From NCBI GenBank assembly GCA_039602395.1, contig JBCNJP010000025.1, positions 41,146,922 to 41,210,921 of the forward strand: a stretch of 64,000 bases of DNA, given 5' to 3'. This document shows, piece after piece, positions 1-11,464 of this stretch (positions are counted from its first letter, which is position 1; every line of letters starts with the position of its first letter). The notes below the pieces were generated by a model. It saw only the letters and a list, made by a program, of their open reading frames with translations. It was not told where the DNA came from and searched no databases. The DNA is from Deinandra increscens subsp. villosa (Eukaryota > Streptophyta > Magnoliopsida > Asterales > Asteraceae). Both the position numbers and the translations under genes were made by a program.

Positions 1-793
1 TTTCCAAGATGGGATTTTACATCTTGCAACATTGGAATGTGTTTTCCTATAATCAATATGTCATCTACATATAAGACAAGGAAAGTAACATTACTCCCAC
101 TAGCTTTGCGATATACACATGGCTCATCAGGATTCTGAATGAAACCAAACTTTTTGATTTCTTCATCAAACCGTTTATTCCAACTCCTCGATGCTTGCTT
201 TAGTCCATAAATGGACCTTTGAAGCTTGCATACTTGGTTGGGATGTTTTGGATCAATGAACCCTTCAGGTTGATCCATATAGACTTCTTCATCCAAGTAA
301 CCATTTAAGAAGGCAGTCTTAACATCCATTTGCCATATCTCAAAGTCATAGTATGCTGCTATGGCTAAGAGAATCCTAATAGCTCTAATGTCAGCTACTG
401 GTGAAAAGGTCTCATCATAGTCAACGCCAAAACGTTGAGTATAACCTTTCACCACAAGACGAGCTTTATAGGTGTGTACATTTCCATCCATGTCGGTCTT
501 CTTCTTGAAGATCTATTTACTCCCAACGGTCTTCGCGTTAGGAGGAAGATCAACCAAGTTCCAAACTTGATTATCTCTCATGGATTTCATTTCTACGTTC
601 GTAGCTTCAAGCCATTTGTCAGATTCCGGATCTGATAATGCAGCTTTGAAGTTCGGAGGCTCATCGAGATCTCCTGATACGTTTTCCTCGGATTCGACTA
701 GACCAATCCATCTATCCGGGTTACGTATGACCCTTTCGGATCTACGAAGTGGAATCGCAACATCATCAACTTGAGGTTCATCACTTTGAACAT
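1..793 (-). pseudogene. Copia reverse transcriptase part of pol, frameshifted and with a stop
   Basis: Downstream of the G-run the coding sequence continues in a different frame (SDEPQVDD..., IPLRRSERVIRNPDRW), the usual linker between integrase and reverse transcriptase. A TAG at 513-515 replaces a codon in a segment where related polymerases normally read KWIFKKK. Beyond it RT reads on to the left edge: KARLVVKGYTQ, DYDETFSPVA, QMDVKTAFLNG, then LYVDDILIIG around 55-75 with the catalytic YVDD intact. The C-terminal RT, RNase H and 3' LTR are outside the window. Confidence 0.88.
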
Positions 794-3093
794 CCCCCCC
801 CCCCAAGTTGATGATTGCTAGTTGTTTCAGAAGGTGACACATCTTCTAGTAGTTCTACAATTCTCCCACTCTTCTCTGGAGCTATAAAATTCTTTTCAAA
901 GAATTCAGCATATCGAGCAACACGAACAGTATTTTCGGAAGGATTGTAAAAGTAGTAACCCATTGTTTCCTTTGGGTATCCTACGAAGATGCACTTAGTC
1001 GTCCTGGGTTGTAGTTTGTCAGGCGTATCACGCTTCACAAGTGCCTCACATCCCCAGACTCTTAAGTAAGACAACACAGGGACTTCTCCATGCCACAATT
1101 GATGCGGTGTCTTTTCAACCTTCTTGGTTGGAACCATATTTAGAACGCGTACAGCGGTTTCTAGAGCAAAATCCCAAAATGATATTGGGAGAGTTGTAAG
1201 GTTCATCATCGACCTCACCATTTCTAGTAAGGTGCGATTCCTCCTCTCAGATACTCCATTATGCTGAGGAGTGTAAGGAGGAGTAAGCTGTTGGACAATT
1301 CCACACGCTTTAAGATAATCCTTAAACTCTTGGCTTAAGTATTCTCCACCACGATCCGATCGAAGGATCTTGATGGTCTTTCCGAGTTGATTTTCTACTT
1401 CGTTCTTGAACTCTTTGAATGTTTCAAACACTTCATGTTTATGTTTAAGCAAGTAAACATGACCATAACGACTGAAATCATCCGTGAAAGTCACGAAGTA
1501 GCTAGCACTTTTTCTTGACACATGTCTAAATGGGCCACAAACATCAGTATGAATGAGTCGAAGTAGCTCTTTAGCCCTTTGCGGCTTGTTCGGAAAGGGT
1601 TTTCTTGTCATCTTTCCTGAGATACATGAAACGCATTTATCAAATGATTCATCATTTGATTGTAAGATCCCTTCACGTTGAAGTCTTTCAATGCGGTTTT
1701 TGCTAACATGGGCAAGACGACAGTGCCATAGATAGGTAGAGTCCAAACTAGTTTTGGCTCGTTTACTAACATTGTACATTGAATTACTTGAAACACAACC
1801 ACGCATATCAATTTCATAAATACCATCACAAGGAATAGCATTAAAAATATGAACATTATTTTTAGAAACTGAAATACCGATATTATTAAATGCATTAATA
1901 AATCCATGGTTTTTCAACAAAGTAACTGAAATTACACCTCTAGTAATAGAAGGTGCATAATGACAATTGTCTAATACAATAATTAACCCAGAAGGCAGAA
2001 TTAAATGATATTCTCCTATAGCTTCCACAGCTGCTGGCAAACCATTTCCCATGAACAACTGCAAAGCTCCAGGCTTCAGTTTCCTCCTCTTTCTAGGACC
2101 CTGTAACGAATTACAGATGTGAGTTCCACAGCCAGTGTCATACACCCATGAATCACACTTAGAAAAGGAAAATAATTCAATTGTGAAGATACCTGAAGTA
2201 CTAGCCCCGCTAGTATTCTTTTTCTTCTTCATCAACTCAGCAAGATAGGTAGGACAGTTCCTCTTCCAGTGTCCAACTTCACCACAATGGTGACAGATCT
2301 GGTCTTTAGCCGGATGCTCTTTTACGGCCGGAGGGGTTTGCTTGGTTTTAGGAACAAGCGCAACTGCCTTGCCTTTTCCCTTACCATTATTCTTGCCCTT
2401 CGCCTTTTGCGGTCGTTTAGCCTTTTGGATCTTTCCCCCTTTGATCATAAGAACTTGGGGTGTTTCAGTGGCCTTCTTAGGAATCATTTTTTCATACTCG
2501 ACAAGCATAGCATGAAGCTCAGGTATAGTCTTAGTCATACTATGTATGTTGTAGTTGCGCACAAAACCCTCAAAATCCTTCGTAAGAGATTTGAGGATCA
2601 TGCCAACTGCCACAGCCTGATTATACCCATAATTGAGCGATTCCAATTTGTCAAAGTAGCTCTTCATCTTGAGCACATGACTACTGACCGATTTACCAGT
2701 TTCAAGCTTCAAGTCGTGGAGTTCCACAACTAGGTCGAACAATTCAACACCAGCTTGTTTTTCATACATCTTCTTTAGCTCTTTGATCATATCACAAGGT
2801 GTATGAAATTCGTATTGCTTCTGAAGATCAGGAGTCATACTCGAGATCATCATGCAAGCAACCTCATCGTATCTGCTATACTCTGCATTGTAGAACGCTT
2901 TCTCTTGTTCAGAAGCATTAGCAGCTGGCTCGGTCGGCCAATGATTTTCAAGGACATCGGTCCTCCATTCAACTCTAAGGACGATCCTCAGTTGACGATA
3001 CCAGTCGTTGAAGTTAGATCCATTCAGCTTTTCTCTTTCAAACATTTGACGAAAAGCATGACCAACATTGTTTTGAGTAGGGTTTGTTGCCAT
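781..3093 (-). CDS. Copia gag-protease-integrase polyprotein
   Basis: The reading frame has 770 codons, starting at the first ATG after the leader. The N-terminal gag (about 1-240) is of the UBN2 type and begins MATNPTQNN. A basic linker leads to a CCHC zinc knuckle CHHCGEVGHWKRNC near residue 268. The protease motif DTGCGTHI lies near 318. The pre-integrase HHCC region (WHCRLAH, then CVSC) is at about 457-492. The integrase core has D in HTDVCGPF (about 513), D in SDRGGEY (about 578) and E in NGVSERRNR (about 614), so all three catalytic acidic residues are visible. Past the integrase the frame enters a run of 11 G on the coding strand (794-804) and ends soon after. Reverse transcriptase continues in another frame. 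Confidence 0.93.
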   Translation of the reverse strand: MATNPTQNNVGHAFRQMFEREKLNGSNFNDWYRQLRIVLRVEWRTDVLENHWPTEPAANASEQEKAFYNAEYSRYDEVACMMISSMTPDLQKQYEFHTPCDMIKELKKMYEKQAGVELFDLVVELHDLKLETGKSVSSHVLKMKSYFDKLESLNYGYNQAVAVGMILKSLTKDFEGFVRNYNIHSMTKTIPELHAMLVEYEKMIPKKATETPQVLMIKGGKIQKAKRPQKAKGKNNGKGKGKAVALVPKTKQTPPAVKEHPAKDQICHHCGEVGHWKRNCPTYLAELMKKKKNTSGASTSGIFTIELFSFSKCDSWVYDTGCGTHICNSLQGPRKRRKLKPGALQLFMGNGLPAAVEAIGEYHLILPSGLIIVLDNCHYAPSITRGVISVTLLKNHGFINAFNNIGISVSKNNVHIFNAIPCDGIYEIDMRGCVSSNSMYNVSKRAKTSLDSTYLWHCRLAHVSKNRIERLQREGILQSNDESFDKCVSCISGKMTRKPFPNKPQRAKELLRLIHTDVCGPFRHVSRKSASYFVTFTDDFSRYGHVYLLKHKHEVFETFKEFKNEVENQLGKTIKILRSDRGGEYLSQEFKDYLKACGIVQQLTPPYTPQHNGVSERRNRTLLEMVRSMMNLTTLPISFWDFALETAVRVLNMVPTKKVEKTPHQLWHGEVPVLSYLRVWGCEALVKRDTPDKLQPRTTKCIFVGYPKETMGYYFYNPSENTVRVARYAEFFEKNFIAPEKSGRIVELLEDVSPSETTSNHQLGGGGCSK

Positions 3094-4678
3094 CTACAAA
3101 ACAGATTAAGTTCAAAAATCAGTATTTTCGATAATCTTTTCCTTAATAAATTTAATTACCCAATGTTTAAACATTTTTAAACAATCAAGCTTATTAAGGC
3201 TAGGATCCAATTGACATGCCATCATTTCATCAGTTGATCTGCTAGAAATGATGCACTCAAAAGGTAAGTGACGATTAATAATTGTACTCCAAGTACAATT
3301 CCTAGATTTTATGGGACCTACAAATAACACTTGTGAATCTTGCACCAAGTAATTTGTAGTCATGTTTCATCCCATCTTTTGCCACGGGCCAAGGGTCTCA
3401 CCGCCTAGCTCGCTTTAAGTCGTCCAACTGAGAACACACAAATTGTCCACCATTGTGTACTAATGAGTGGGAATTTGCCATGTAAATGCCATTTTACCAT
3501 TGTGTACCAATGAGTAAGATGACATCCACAAGTGTCATTTTCAAGGTGGATGGCAAAGACTTAAGTTTGGTTTGGGTCAAAACAATTTTGATGTGTGATC
3601 AAAAATGTTATGTGTGAAGATTCATGCACATCTTCACCACATAATGTGTTTATTTTATTCTTATTTTGTCTTCAAAATCAAAAGAGCTCGGTAGCTCCAT
3701 TTGCAACACACAAAGAAGCGTAGGGGTGAGGTTTGCACTTTTGCAATTAAAAACCTACCCACTTTAGGGAAGCATGGCGACCCGACTTATACCTCTCTTA
3801 GAGTGTGTTCAAATGGGTGGGCCGGTGTTTCTTTTGAGTTTTAGGACACACATTTTATTCTATAAACAAAATCATATTTCAATAGATATTTTAGCAAATT
3901 TCGATTTTCATAAAATAAATTTGCAATAAAACCTTTTATTATGTCACAATTATCACAAATAATCACATAATTTTAGGGTTTCTAATTATCTAACATAATT
4001 TTAATTTTAATCCTCTTTGATTTAAGTAATAACCATGAACGATTTGCATCAAACTTCATGGTTTTTTCTTCCTTTTAACATTTAAAATAAAGTACAACTT
4101 GTTGTTTAAACAATTATCAATTAACAAAAACTTGGGTTCTTAATTTTAGATCACAAGAATCAAATTTTAGACCTAAAATTAGGGTTTCCGATTCGGCTAG
4201 AGGTTTTCGATCCATAATATAGATTTCGATCGGGTTTCCGATCGGAATGGGGTTTACGATCTACGATAGGGTTTCCGATCGGAATGGGTTTTCGATCGGA
4301 ATGGGTTTTCGATCGGAATGGGGTTTTCGATCGGAACTAGGGTTTTCGATCGGGTCGTAAACAGTTTACGATTTGAACTCGATCGGAAACAGTTTCACGA
4401 TCGAGAACAAGGTTTTTGGATCGAAAAGTGTGGTTTACGATCGGAAAACAAGGGTTTCCGATCGAAAAAACGGGTCGAAAAGCAGTTTTCGATTTGGGAA
4501 CCAAGCCATGGGTCGAGAACCGGTTTTCGATCAGGATTAGGGTTTTTCGTTTTTACCAATTTGCGAAACCTTTTTCCAATTGTAAAACACGATTTTCAGT
4601 GGATCTAAAAGCTAGAATCTTGATTTGGTTACCCCCCTACCAAGTTTTTGTTCCCGGTAATTAATTAAAATCATAGGT
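3094..4678 (-). other. Copia untranslated leader
   Basis: This is a 1.6 kb leader between the primer binding site and the gag start. An open stretch at 3112-3363 (83 codons, minus) has no recognisable domain and is probably not translated. The distal part (about 4190-4545) is built of reiterated CGATCGG-containing units, annotated separately. The middle is AT-rich and shows no other structure that I can support. Confidence 0.6.
4190..4545. repeat. Degenerate tandem repeat with CGATCGG core in copia leader
   Basis: A unit of roughly 17-20 bp, containing TTTTCGATCGGAATGGG or close variants, recurs across the interval and is most regular at 4228-4345. The core CGATCG is a palindrome. The array is confined to the leader; I do not see it in the 5' LTR. 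Confidence 0.8.
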
Positions 4679-4692
4679 GGCTCGTGATACCA
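4679..4692 (-). other. Copia primer binding site (initiator tRNA-Met type)
   Basis: The minus strand reads TGGTATCACGAGCC one base after the LTR. It resembles the plant initiator-Met tRNA 3' end complement TGGTATCAGAGC, with a change in the second half. Confidence 0.75.
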
Positions 4693-4693
4693 T

Positions 4694-5349
4694 TGTTAGG
4701 TTATATAACTAATTATCAAATAAACACGAGCGCAGCAGATATTTTCCTATGAATTAATCTAACTAACCGGATAGATAATGTGTACCTTTTTAGCTCGGTA
4801 AGAGAAAATCTTCTAGGATTTGAAGTAAATCCCTCTACGATCGCACACACGACACACCGATGTACGTATGCTAGTACTTGATCACGAGCTCCTCTCTTGA
4901 TGTGGGCTTTGGTCGAACCACACAAGAAACCGAACCCCAAGGGTTCTTTTCTTATTGCCGAAAATTAGAGAGAGAAAGAGAGAGATTAGAGTTTGCACTT
5001 TTATCAGATAAATGCAGCAGCTTAAACCTTAAACCCATAAGGTTTATTTATAGTGTTTAGGAACTTGATGAACAAGTTAGGGATTAGGATTGGGCTTAGC
5101 CGAATTCGGCCCTAAGGCCTATCCTAAACCTTTTCCTAATTGTAATCAAATTACAACTCTCTCTAATTTACAACTAACACCCCTGTTAACAATTAACCGT
5201 TAGTTCTTAACGACTTCTCGTTAAATGTTCGTGATAAATATTAATTAACTAATTAATTAATACAAATACATTAGTGTCGAGCCGTGTAACCCCGTAGGTT
5301 TAAATACTTTCCGGACATACGCTTATTAATACGTGATCATATCCCTACA
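4694..5349 (-). repeat. 5' LTR of the copia element
   Basis: On the + strand it starts TGTTAGG and ends CCCTACA, imperfect inverted termini of the TG...CA type. It directly abuts the primer binding site at 4679-4692 and gypsy sequence at 5350. Length is 656 bp. The second LTR lies outside the window, so the boundaries rest on termini and context rather than on LTR-LTR alignment. Confidence 0.82.
5043..5052 (-). promoter_or_regulatory. TATA box in copia 5' LTR
   Basis: The minus strand reads TATAAATAAA about 300 bp into the LTR and about 350 bp before its end. This is the usual place for the retrotransposon RNA polymerase II promoter, directing transcription leftwards into gag-pol. Confidence 0.5.
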
Positions 5350-5354
5350 ATGAC

Positions 5355-5820
5355 TACATTGAAACTTCCTCAATCAATGGGCATTAAGTCGATGCTGAAA
5401 GAATGGTCAGTAGGTAGCCTGGTTAGATTATTCTGGTTTCTATCAAAAATCCATTTGCTAATGCTACTATGAACTTAGTGTCTAAGGCAACATGGGTGAT
5501 TTCAAGTAATTGACTAAAATCTGTAGACACAAAGCTTCTATCGGCACCCGTACCGAATAAAACAGAGGTATAATGGCTATTTAGCAGGAACGTACCCGTC
5601 TCCGTGTTGGGGTCACGGCGGGCGTCTCTGGCATTGATCACGAAAGTTCTTCCTCTAGCAGGGTTAGCATCTTGATTCTTCACCTTTGGGCATTCCTTTT
5701 TGTAATGGTCAATTTCCCAGCAACCGTAGCAGGTGTGATTTGGGTAATCCCGTGCTACATGTCTTTTAACCTTGTAGATGTTACAATAGACATTACCACA
5801 ATTGAGAGTGTGGTGTAGGT
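5355..5820 (-). pseudogene. Gypsy gag zinc knuckle and retropepsin fragment
   Basis: The translated minus strand shows a degraded first CCHC (VKRHVARDYPNHTC), a second knuckle CYGCWEIDHYKKECP, then RGRTFVINARDARRDPNTETG, typical of plant gypsy gag-protease junctions. The retropepsin segment reads VLFGTGADRSFVS where the family usually has DSGA or DTGA, so the catalytic Asp is replaced by Gly. Downstream the frame breaks near 5420, and the conserved IDLMPID...GSFNVV segment continues in another frame until the copia insertion. Start codons cannot be assigned. Confidence 0.85.
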
Positions 5821-6079
5821 TGCATTACGAGCATAGGGGTGTTGTACCGGTGTAACGGTTCTTCGGACAAGGTGAACAGCTCACGGAACCTCTAAAAGGT
5901 GTAGGCTTTAATTCATAAAGTCCTTTTATGAACATTCACGAGGGCTTACAATGTTAGGTTAAAACATTGAACACAATCTGGTGGAATTGTAGTCTGGTGT
6001 TTTCTAACCTTGGTTAATTTGTTCATACTGCGCACCCCATCGTCCGCATGACGTTGGGTTGCAGTAGCAGCGACGGATT

Positions 6080-7100
6080 CTGCAACGCGTTGGGCAATCA
6101 ATTTCTCGATTTCAGCAGCGCTCAAGGGCGGAGGAGGTGAAACGTTTCTGGTGGCTCAGCATCTAGGCGGCATACTTTCGCTTTAAGTTATTAATGTAAA
6201 CATAAAGGGAAGTCTAGATTATATGTGAATGGGGTTATTACATGTGCGAGCATAACTGCCACGACATACGTCCATGATACCAAAACACGACGCGCGCAGG
6301 TAATAACATGATATAACAGTAATAACATCAATCCTAAACATGAAAATCGTGAAAATAATCATAATACCAGTTTCAATTACCACCATATTAACTGGTAAAA
6401 TATACGATAGTTAAAAGAGGATAAATCTTTATCTTGGGCTTGCAGTCTCGTCGCAACAAAATATGTAAATATTTTTCATTGCCAAAAGGAGGGATCAAAA
6501 GTCTAGATTCTTAGTCAAGCTCTCTGGGGTGGTGGCAGTCCAGAGGGCATAATTAAGGTGGTGAGGATCTGAGTAGTGAGGTTCATGTAACTGAACACTC
6601 TCCCAGGGAATTCCTCCAGGTAAGCGACACTCGTCTGTAGGGACTCTTTGGCCAACCGCAGATCGGTGTTGGTCATGTTGACACAACTCATGTGAGCGTG
6701 TAGTGACTCCATAGTACCTAGTGTGGCAGTCTGGTGATGCTCCACGGTGGCTAGACGGGTCTTTAGTGTCGTTAGATCGGTCTAGATGGGGAGTCTAGTG
6801 ATCTCATCGTTGATTACCCCAAAGGCTTGTTCGTGATATCTCAAGCATGTCACCAGTGGCAGTGGCCGCATCGCCAGCGGCAAAGGTGGGAATCGGGTGG
6901 TTTGAGGAGTCGTCTGAGAGACGGGGTCACAATGGTCTTAGAAAACTCGATGGTAATGAGGACTGTCGGACTATACTGACGGTGAGAATGTCCTGCTCTG
7001 GGCTGGACAACTCATAGTCCTCAGGGGAAGGCGTGTACTCAGGCACGACGGTGTCTTCTTCAGATGAATTAGATATGCAGATGACCTCGTCGGAAGTCAT
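6080..7100 (-). pseudogene. Gypsy gag N-terminal remnants
   Basis: A reading frame begins at 7100 (MTSDEVICISNSSEEDTVVP) and runs to about 6927. After a frame change the similar-strand frame at 6515-6745 continues (MEHHQTATLG...LRLAKESLQ). At 6080-6170 the minus strand reads LSAAEIEKLIAQRVAESVAA, the helical segment that precedes the capsid in this gypsy group. The stretch 6180-6490 between them has no readable coding sequence. The order and spacing fit a decayed gag; the full capsid domain is missing or deleted. Confidence 0.6.
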
Positions 7101-7332
7101 CTCTGCGATAATATTCAAGAAGAAAACATAGTTGGCAACATGATAACAGTATCTGGAATACAAGATATATATGCACCAGTTGTAGTAATAATAAATCGTA
7201 TATATATAAAACATACGTTAACGTGACCAATATGATAAGGAATTGGTCTTGCGTGCAAACGGTAGCTTCGGAGCGGGTTATAGTCCAGGTTTGGTTTTTG
7301 TTTATTTGTTTAACCTAGTTCGCTATAACCAC

Positions 7333-7345
7333 GGCTCTGATACCA
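7333..7345 (-). other. Gypsy primer binding site (initiator tRNA-Met)
   Basis: The minus strand reads TGGTATCAGAGCC, a perfect match to the initiator-Met tRNA complement, three bases inside the LTR end at 7349. This fixes both the strand of the element and the inner edge of its 5' LTR. Confidence 0.9.
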
Positions 7346-9778
7346 ATCTGTCACACCCCGGTCAATGGATTGGGTGCGAGAGAGACGGAATCATAGTCGC
7401 AGATATACAGAACAACTTCTACTAAATTCAAACGTCATTTAAAACATAATACCATTCATGTTGTAGCGAAACGTTGTGGTGAAATGATAATGTCTTACAT
7501 TTGAATAAAAGTCTTAGTTTGATATTGAAATCACAAATCTGTTTATTTAAGATAGGTCGGGACTACGACTCCGGTGAAGCAGGGTCGAAAGTTACAGTGA
7601 AGCCCCATTTGCACGTCTTCCATGATAAGCTTAGATACCTGAGAAATCATGAGTTTAAAAGGTCAACATAAAGTTGGTGAGGTTCACAGGTTTATGAATC
7701 TATGGTGAGTTTGTAAAAACAGTTTACAGTATGTTGGTAAAACAGTTTACGGTATACTTAAATGTTACGTTGGTTTACTGTCGTGGTTGTAAGATCTCCC
7801 ATGAACCTCAAATTCGAATACTAACGGATTACCCACTCATGACATTCTATCCCAAGAATACCGAACAGTCTAGAATAACTGACGTGTACCCCTTGACAAT
7901 GTACGAAGTCAGGATTGGAGCTACCAATCTAGACAGGGTTGTCAACCCAAATAGATATATTCACTAGTTATCGTTTCGAGCAGAACTAATCGAATTCAAT
8001 TAATAGTGGGATTTCAGTTGTACTAACGTTTATAACGATAAAGTACCAGTTGCTTGGGATACGGAATGGAACATGTAGTCAAACGGCTAACAGGTAAACC
8101 ATAACATTAAGTAAAAAAAAATTATCACTTCATGATTTCTCCCCAATAAGTGTAAAACAGTTGTAAAGAAAAGGGAAACTCACATGATTCAGTGATGATG
8201 ATGGATTACCAAGTGGCAACTAGCAAGTAAAGTCCTAATAAAACATAAGACAATATGCATAAGAGTCCACATAATCATTTGAGTAACGAACGTTACCCAA
8301 ATGATACCGGTCAAGTCTTGACGTATGATCCCGTTTGTAGCGTTTGAAAACCCGTTAGTTAATCAGTTTACAAAATTCGTAAATGTGAACGTTCACATAA
8401 AAAGGCATTTATGTAAATTGAATACAAGTAATGAACATGCGATAACGTATCATGCAAACCAGTTCAATCAAGTCTTGTACATTGTATAAAATAATAATAT
8501 TTATTATTATTTTTAAGTTCGATCGATCGATTGTATAATTAATCGCGTGAAGTTATAATATATAAATAAGGTTCATAATTATTGTCTAGATAATTATTTA
8601 ACTTGTCGGAATAACTTATATTAAATTATTACAAGTTAAGGATTAATCGATTAAACACAAGTAGGTAAATATTAAAGGTTATTTTAATATTAAACTTATG
8701 CTTAGAGAATTAGGGTTTTAAGTTAATACATGTAATTATTATTACAATAATTAATATTAACAAAGCATGGCGAGTTTTAAATCAAATTAGGGTTTCCAAA
8801 ACTCATACGAATAATTATTTGTCGAAAAGACGAAAAGCGTTTTCAAATCGTCTAAAGATTTTGTTTTAATTTCAACGTTTAAAAATAAACATTTGATCCG
8901 GTTAAAACATTTTGATTATTTTGATTTATTTAAAATAATCAAGAATGTTTTAAATATGTTTTTCATAATTTATTAAATAAAGCTAGAGTTTTATATTAAA
9001 GACATTTTATAGAAAATTCCCAACATAAAACATTTTCCAATTTTTGTATAAAATCCAAAGTTTTATACTTTTCAAGTCATTTGTCATAAATAAGATCTAT
9101 TTATCATTTTTGATATAAAAATATATTTATATATATTTTTTTAAAACCATTTTGTTTTTCTATAAAATCCAAAACAAGCATTTTAAGTCTTGTTTTCTTG
9201 GAAATTATATTTTTATAAAATGAGACCATTTTATATATCTAGTTTCACGGTGAGATTTTATGGTTTTAAAATGCAAGTAATTTATAAAATTACTAACTTT
9301 AATATTTTACCATAAAATTCATTTAAATGTTTTAAAACCATGATTTTATGTCCAAGATTTTAGTAACACATCCTAATGTTCAAATTAGTCCACATGTGTC
9401 ACTAACATCATATCTAGTCCGTGGTAATTGTTATTAGCATACATTAGTCCATAACCATGTTGATTAATCACTAAAATTGAAAATAACACTTGATGATAAT
9501 ATGTGTTTAACAAATTACAAGTCTTAAGTTCCATAAAATCAATAACCATTTCCACATTTTCAAACTTATAACCTTAAGGTTTATATAAAAATGTATTTCG
9601 GTGTTTATGATCTTTAGAAAACTCGGGTTTTTATCGGTTTAGTTGTCAAGACTCAGGTAATCATTCGGGAACATTATTAACGTATAAAAACGTAAACGAA
9701 AGCGATTCAAAGGACTCACAAAAGGAGAGGAGTTAAAAACCGAAAGGAAACAAGAAAGGCGGTGGGTGGCTTCGTGGT

Positions 9779-10480
9779 TCACAGCTGCACCGCAGCAGCT
9801 CCGTCGGCGACAGTGGCCCCACGGTAGCAGCAGTAGCGTGACAGCAGTGGTTCAAGCGGTGGTGGCTGCTGTTTGGCCGGAAAAAGAGAAGAGGAAAGGA
9901 GGCGGTGGTTGTTGATGGTGGTTCCGGGCAGCAGCAGTTGGCTCACAGCAGCAGCTGCGGAACTCCACCGCAGCGGGGACATCGATGGCAGCAGCAGAGT
10001 GGCGGAGCACGGCAGCAGCAGCAGTTCCGGCAAGCAGCAGTTCCGGCAAGCAGCAGTGGCGGGCAGCAGCAAGGTGGTGGTGGTTCGTCTCTGGTTAGCA
10101 GCAGAAACAAAATTGAAGGGTGGTGGTGCGTGGTTGGTTGCCGAGAAGGAGAAAAAGAAAGATGGCGGTGGTGGCTGTTGGCGGTTCCCGGCGGTGATGG
10201 TGGTTGATGTGCAGCCATGAAAAGGGAGAATAAGGAGGAAGGTGATGGTTGGTGTTAGTGGTTCCAGGCGGTGGCGGTTGTTGATGTGGTTTCATCGTAA
10301 TAGACAAGAGAGGAAGGGGTGTGGTGGTTGTTGTTCATGAAAAAGAAAAGAGAGGAGAAGCAAGAAGAAAGAGGGTGTTTGGGTGTTGCTTGTTCTGTGT
10401 CAAAAAAAGAAAAGAAAGAAAAAGGAGAACGGAGGAGGTGGTTGGAAGATGTGGTCTCCAATGAGGCCAAGTTTCTCCTT
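9779..10480. repeat. GC-rich low-complexity block (GGTGGTGGTTG / GCAGCAG)
   Basis: The interval is built of imperfect GGTGGT, GCAGCAG and GGAGAAGGAG-type words. Several overlapping open frames on both strands translate to Pro/His/Ser/Ala-rich peptides without domain features; they are probably by-products of composition. On the LTR sense strand (minus) it lies just after a TTATAGAAGGAGAAACTTGG stretch that could be the transcription start region, so it may be transcribed R/U5 sequence. That is an inference. Confidence 0.6.
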
Positions 10481-10859
10481 CTATAACCATCTACATCACC
10501 TACTATGTTTTTTTTTAAAAAAAATTCAATAAGTAGGTGCTTTTATTTTTATAAAACTTTACCATGTTTTTATAAAATGGTTTGAGTATTGTAAAGTTTT
10601 ATAAAATGTATAAAGGATGGCAAGGGTGAAAATAATAACTCTTATAAATAATAAAAGTGTAAAAGTTATACAAGTCGGTGACAAATTATTATATATAACA
10701 ACCAAATTTGGTTGATGAATAGTAGGTTTTTAGTTTCATATAGTTTGGCCACAAAACATTAAGATTTTGAAAGTTTCTACCCTTTAAACTTTTACACATC
10801 TTTTAAACGAAATAGTAAACTTTTGGTTTTTATAGTTTAGTCACATATTTTTCATACTC

Positions 10860-11430
10860 TTACGTTTTATACTTTTTAACTTTTAAGGGTTTTTTTTTGG
10901 TTTTAAGTTTTGTTGTTTTTTACTTTGGCCACGAAACTTTTAACTTTTCCACTTTCGTTTTTAGTATATTTTTATAGTTTTATACTTTCACTACAAGACT
11001 TTTAGACTTATACGTTTTATACCCCTTAACTTTTTAACACTCTAACTTTTAATGTTTTTATTTTTTAAGTTTTGTTGTCTTCTACTTTGACCACGAAACT
11101 TTTAACTATTCTACTTTCGTTTTTAGTATACTTTTATAGTTTTATACTTTCACAACGAGACTTTTATACCCCTTAACTTAGTATATTTTTATAATTTTAA
11201 ACTTTCACCCCGAGACTTTAAGACTTTTACGTTTTATACTCCTTAACTTTTTAACCCTCTAACTTTTAAAGTTTTTATTTTTGTTTTAAGTTTTTTTATC
11301 TTCTACTTTTGCCACAAAACTTTTAACTTTTCTACTTTCGCTTTTAGTATACTTCTATAGTTTTATACTTTCACCACGAGACTTTTAATTTTTTACGTTT
11401 TATACCACTTAACTTTTTGACTTTCGTTCA
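10860..11430. repeat. Degenerate pyrimidine-rich tandem repeat, period roughly 150-215 bp
   Basis: About three and a half copies are visible. Landmarks in order are TACGTTTTATACYCCTTAAC (near 10868, 11010, 11230, 11392), a TTTAAGTTTTGTTGTC-like word, CTACTTTGRCCACGAAAC, CTACTTTCGTTTTTAGTAT and TTTTATACTTTCACNACGAGAC. Units differ in length through internal deletions. The array ends just before the GC hairpin at 11445-11464. Confidence 0.8.
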
Positions 11431-11444
11431 ATATTCAAATTCAA

Positions 11445-11464
11445 CCCCGCAGCAACGCGCGGGG
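11445..11464. repeat. GC-rich hairpin, possible Helitron tail
   Basis: CCCCGC, an 8-base spacer, then GCGGGG form a 6 bp stem in otherwise very AT-rich DNA. It resembles the hairpin near the 3' end of the Helitron-like element at 35983-35995 and of many plant Helitrons. No clean CTRR follows within 20 bases (ATCTCGT is nearest), so the end is either mutated or this is not a Helitron. Confidence 0.35.

Larger units (their letters stand above)
1..5349 (-). mobile_element. Ty1/copia LTR retrotransposon, 3' part outside window
   Basis: Read on the minus strand the order is 5' LTR (4694-5349), tRNA-iMet-type primer binding site, a 1.6 kb leader, gag-protease-integrase, then reverse transcriptase running off the left edge. 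The order PR-IN-RT is diagnostic of copia elements. The element sits inside the protease-coding part of a gypsy element that resumes at 5350, so it is the younger of the two. The right-hand target duplication would be 5350-5354 (ATGAC); its partner is outside the window. Coding capacity is nearly complete but carries a frameshift in a homopolymer (794-804) and an in-frame stop (513-515). Confidence 0.93.

Noticed and set aside
2269..3180. Plus-strand frames of 125-154 codons
   Set aside because: They are antisense to the copia gag, which has clear domain content on the other strand.
9779..10470. Overlapping Pro/Ser/His-rich frames on both strands
   Set aside because: Several frames are open at once because of low-complexity GGT/GCA repeats; no domain, start context or splice logic supports a gene.
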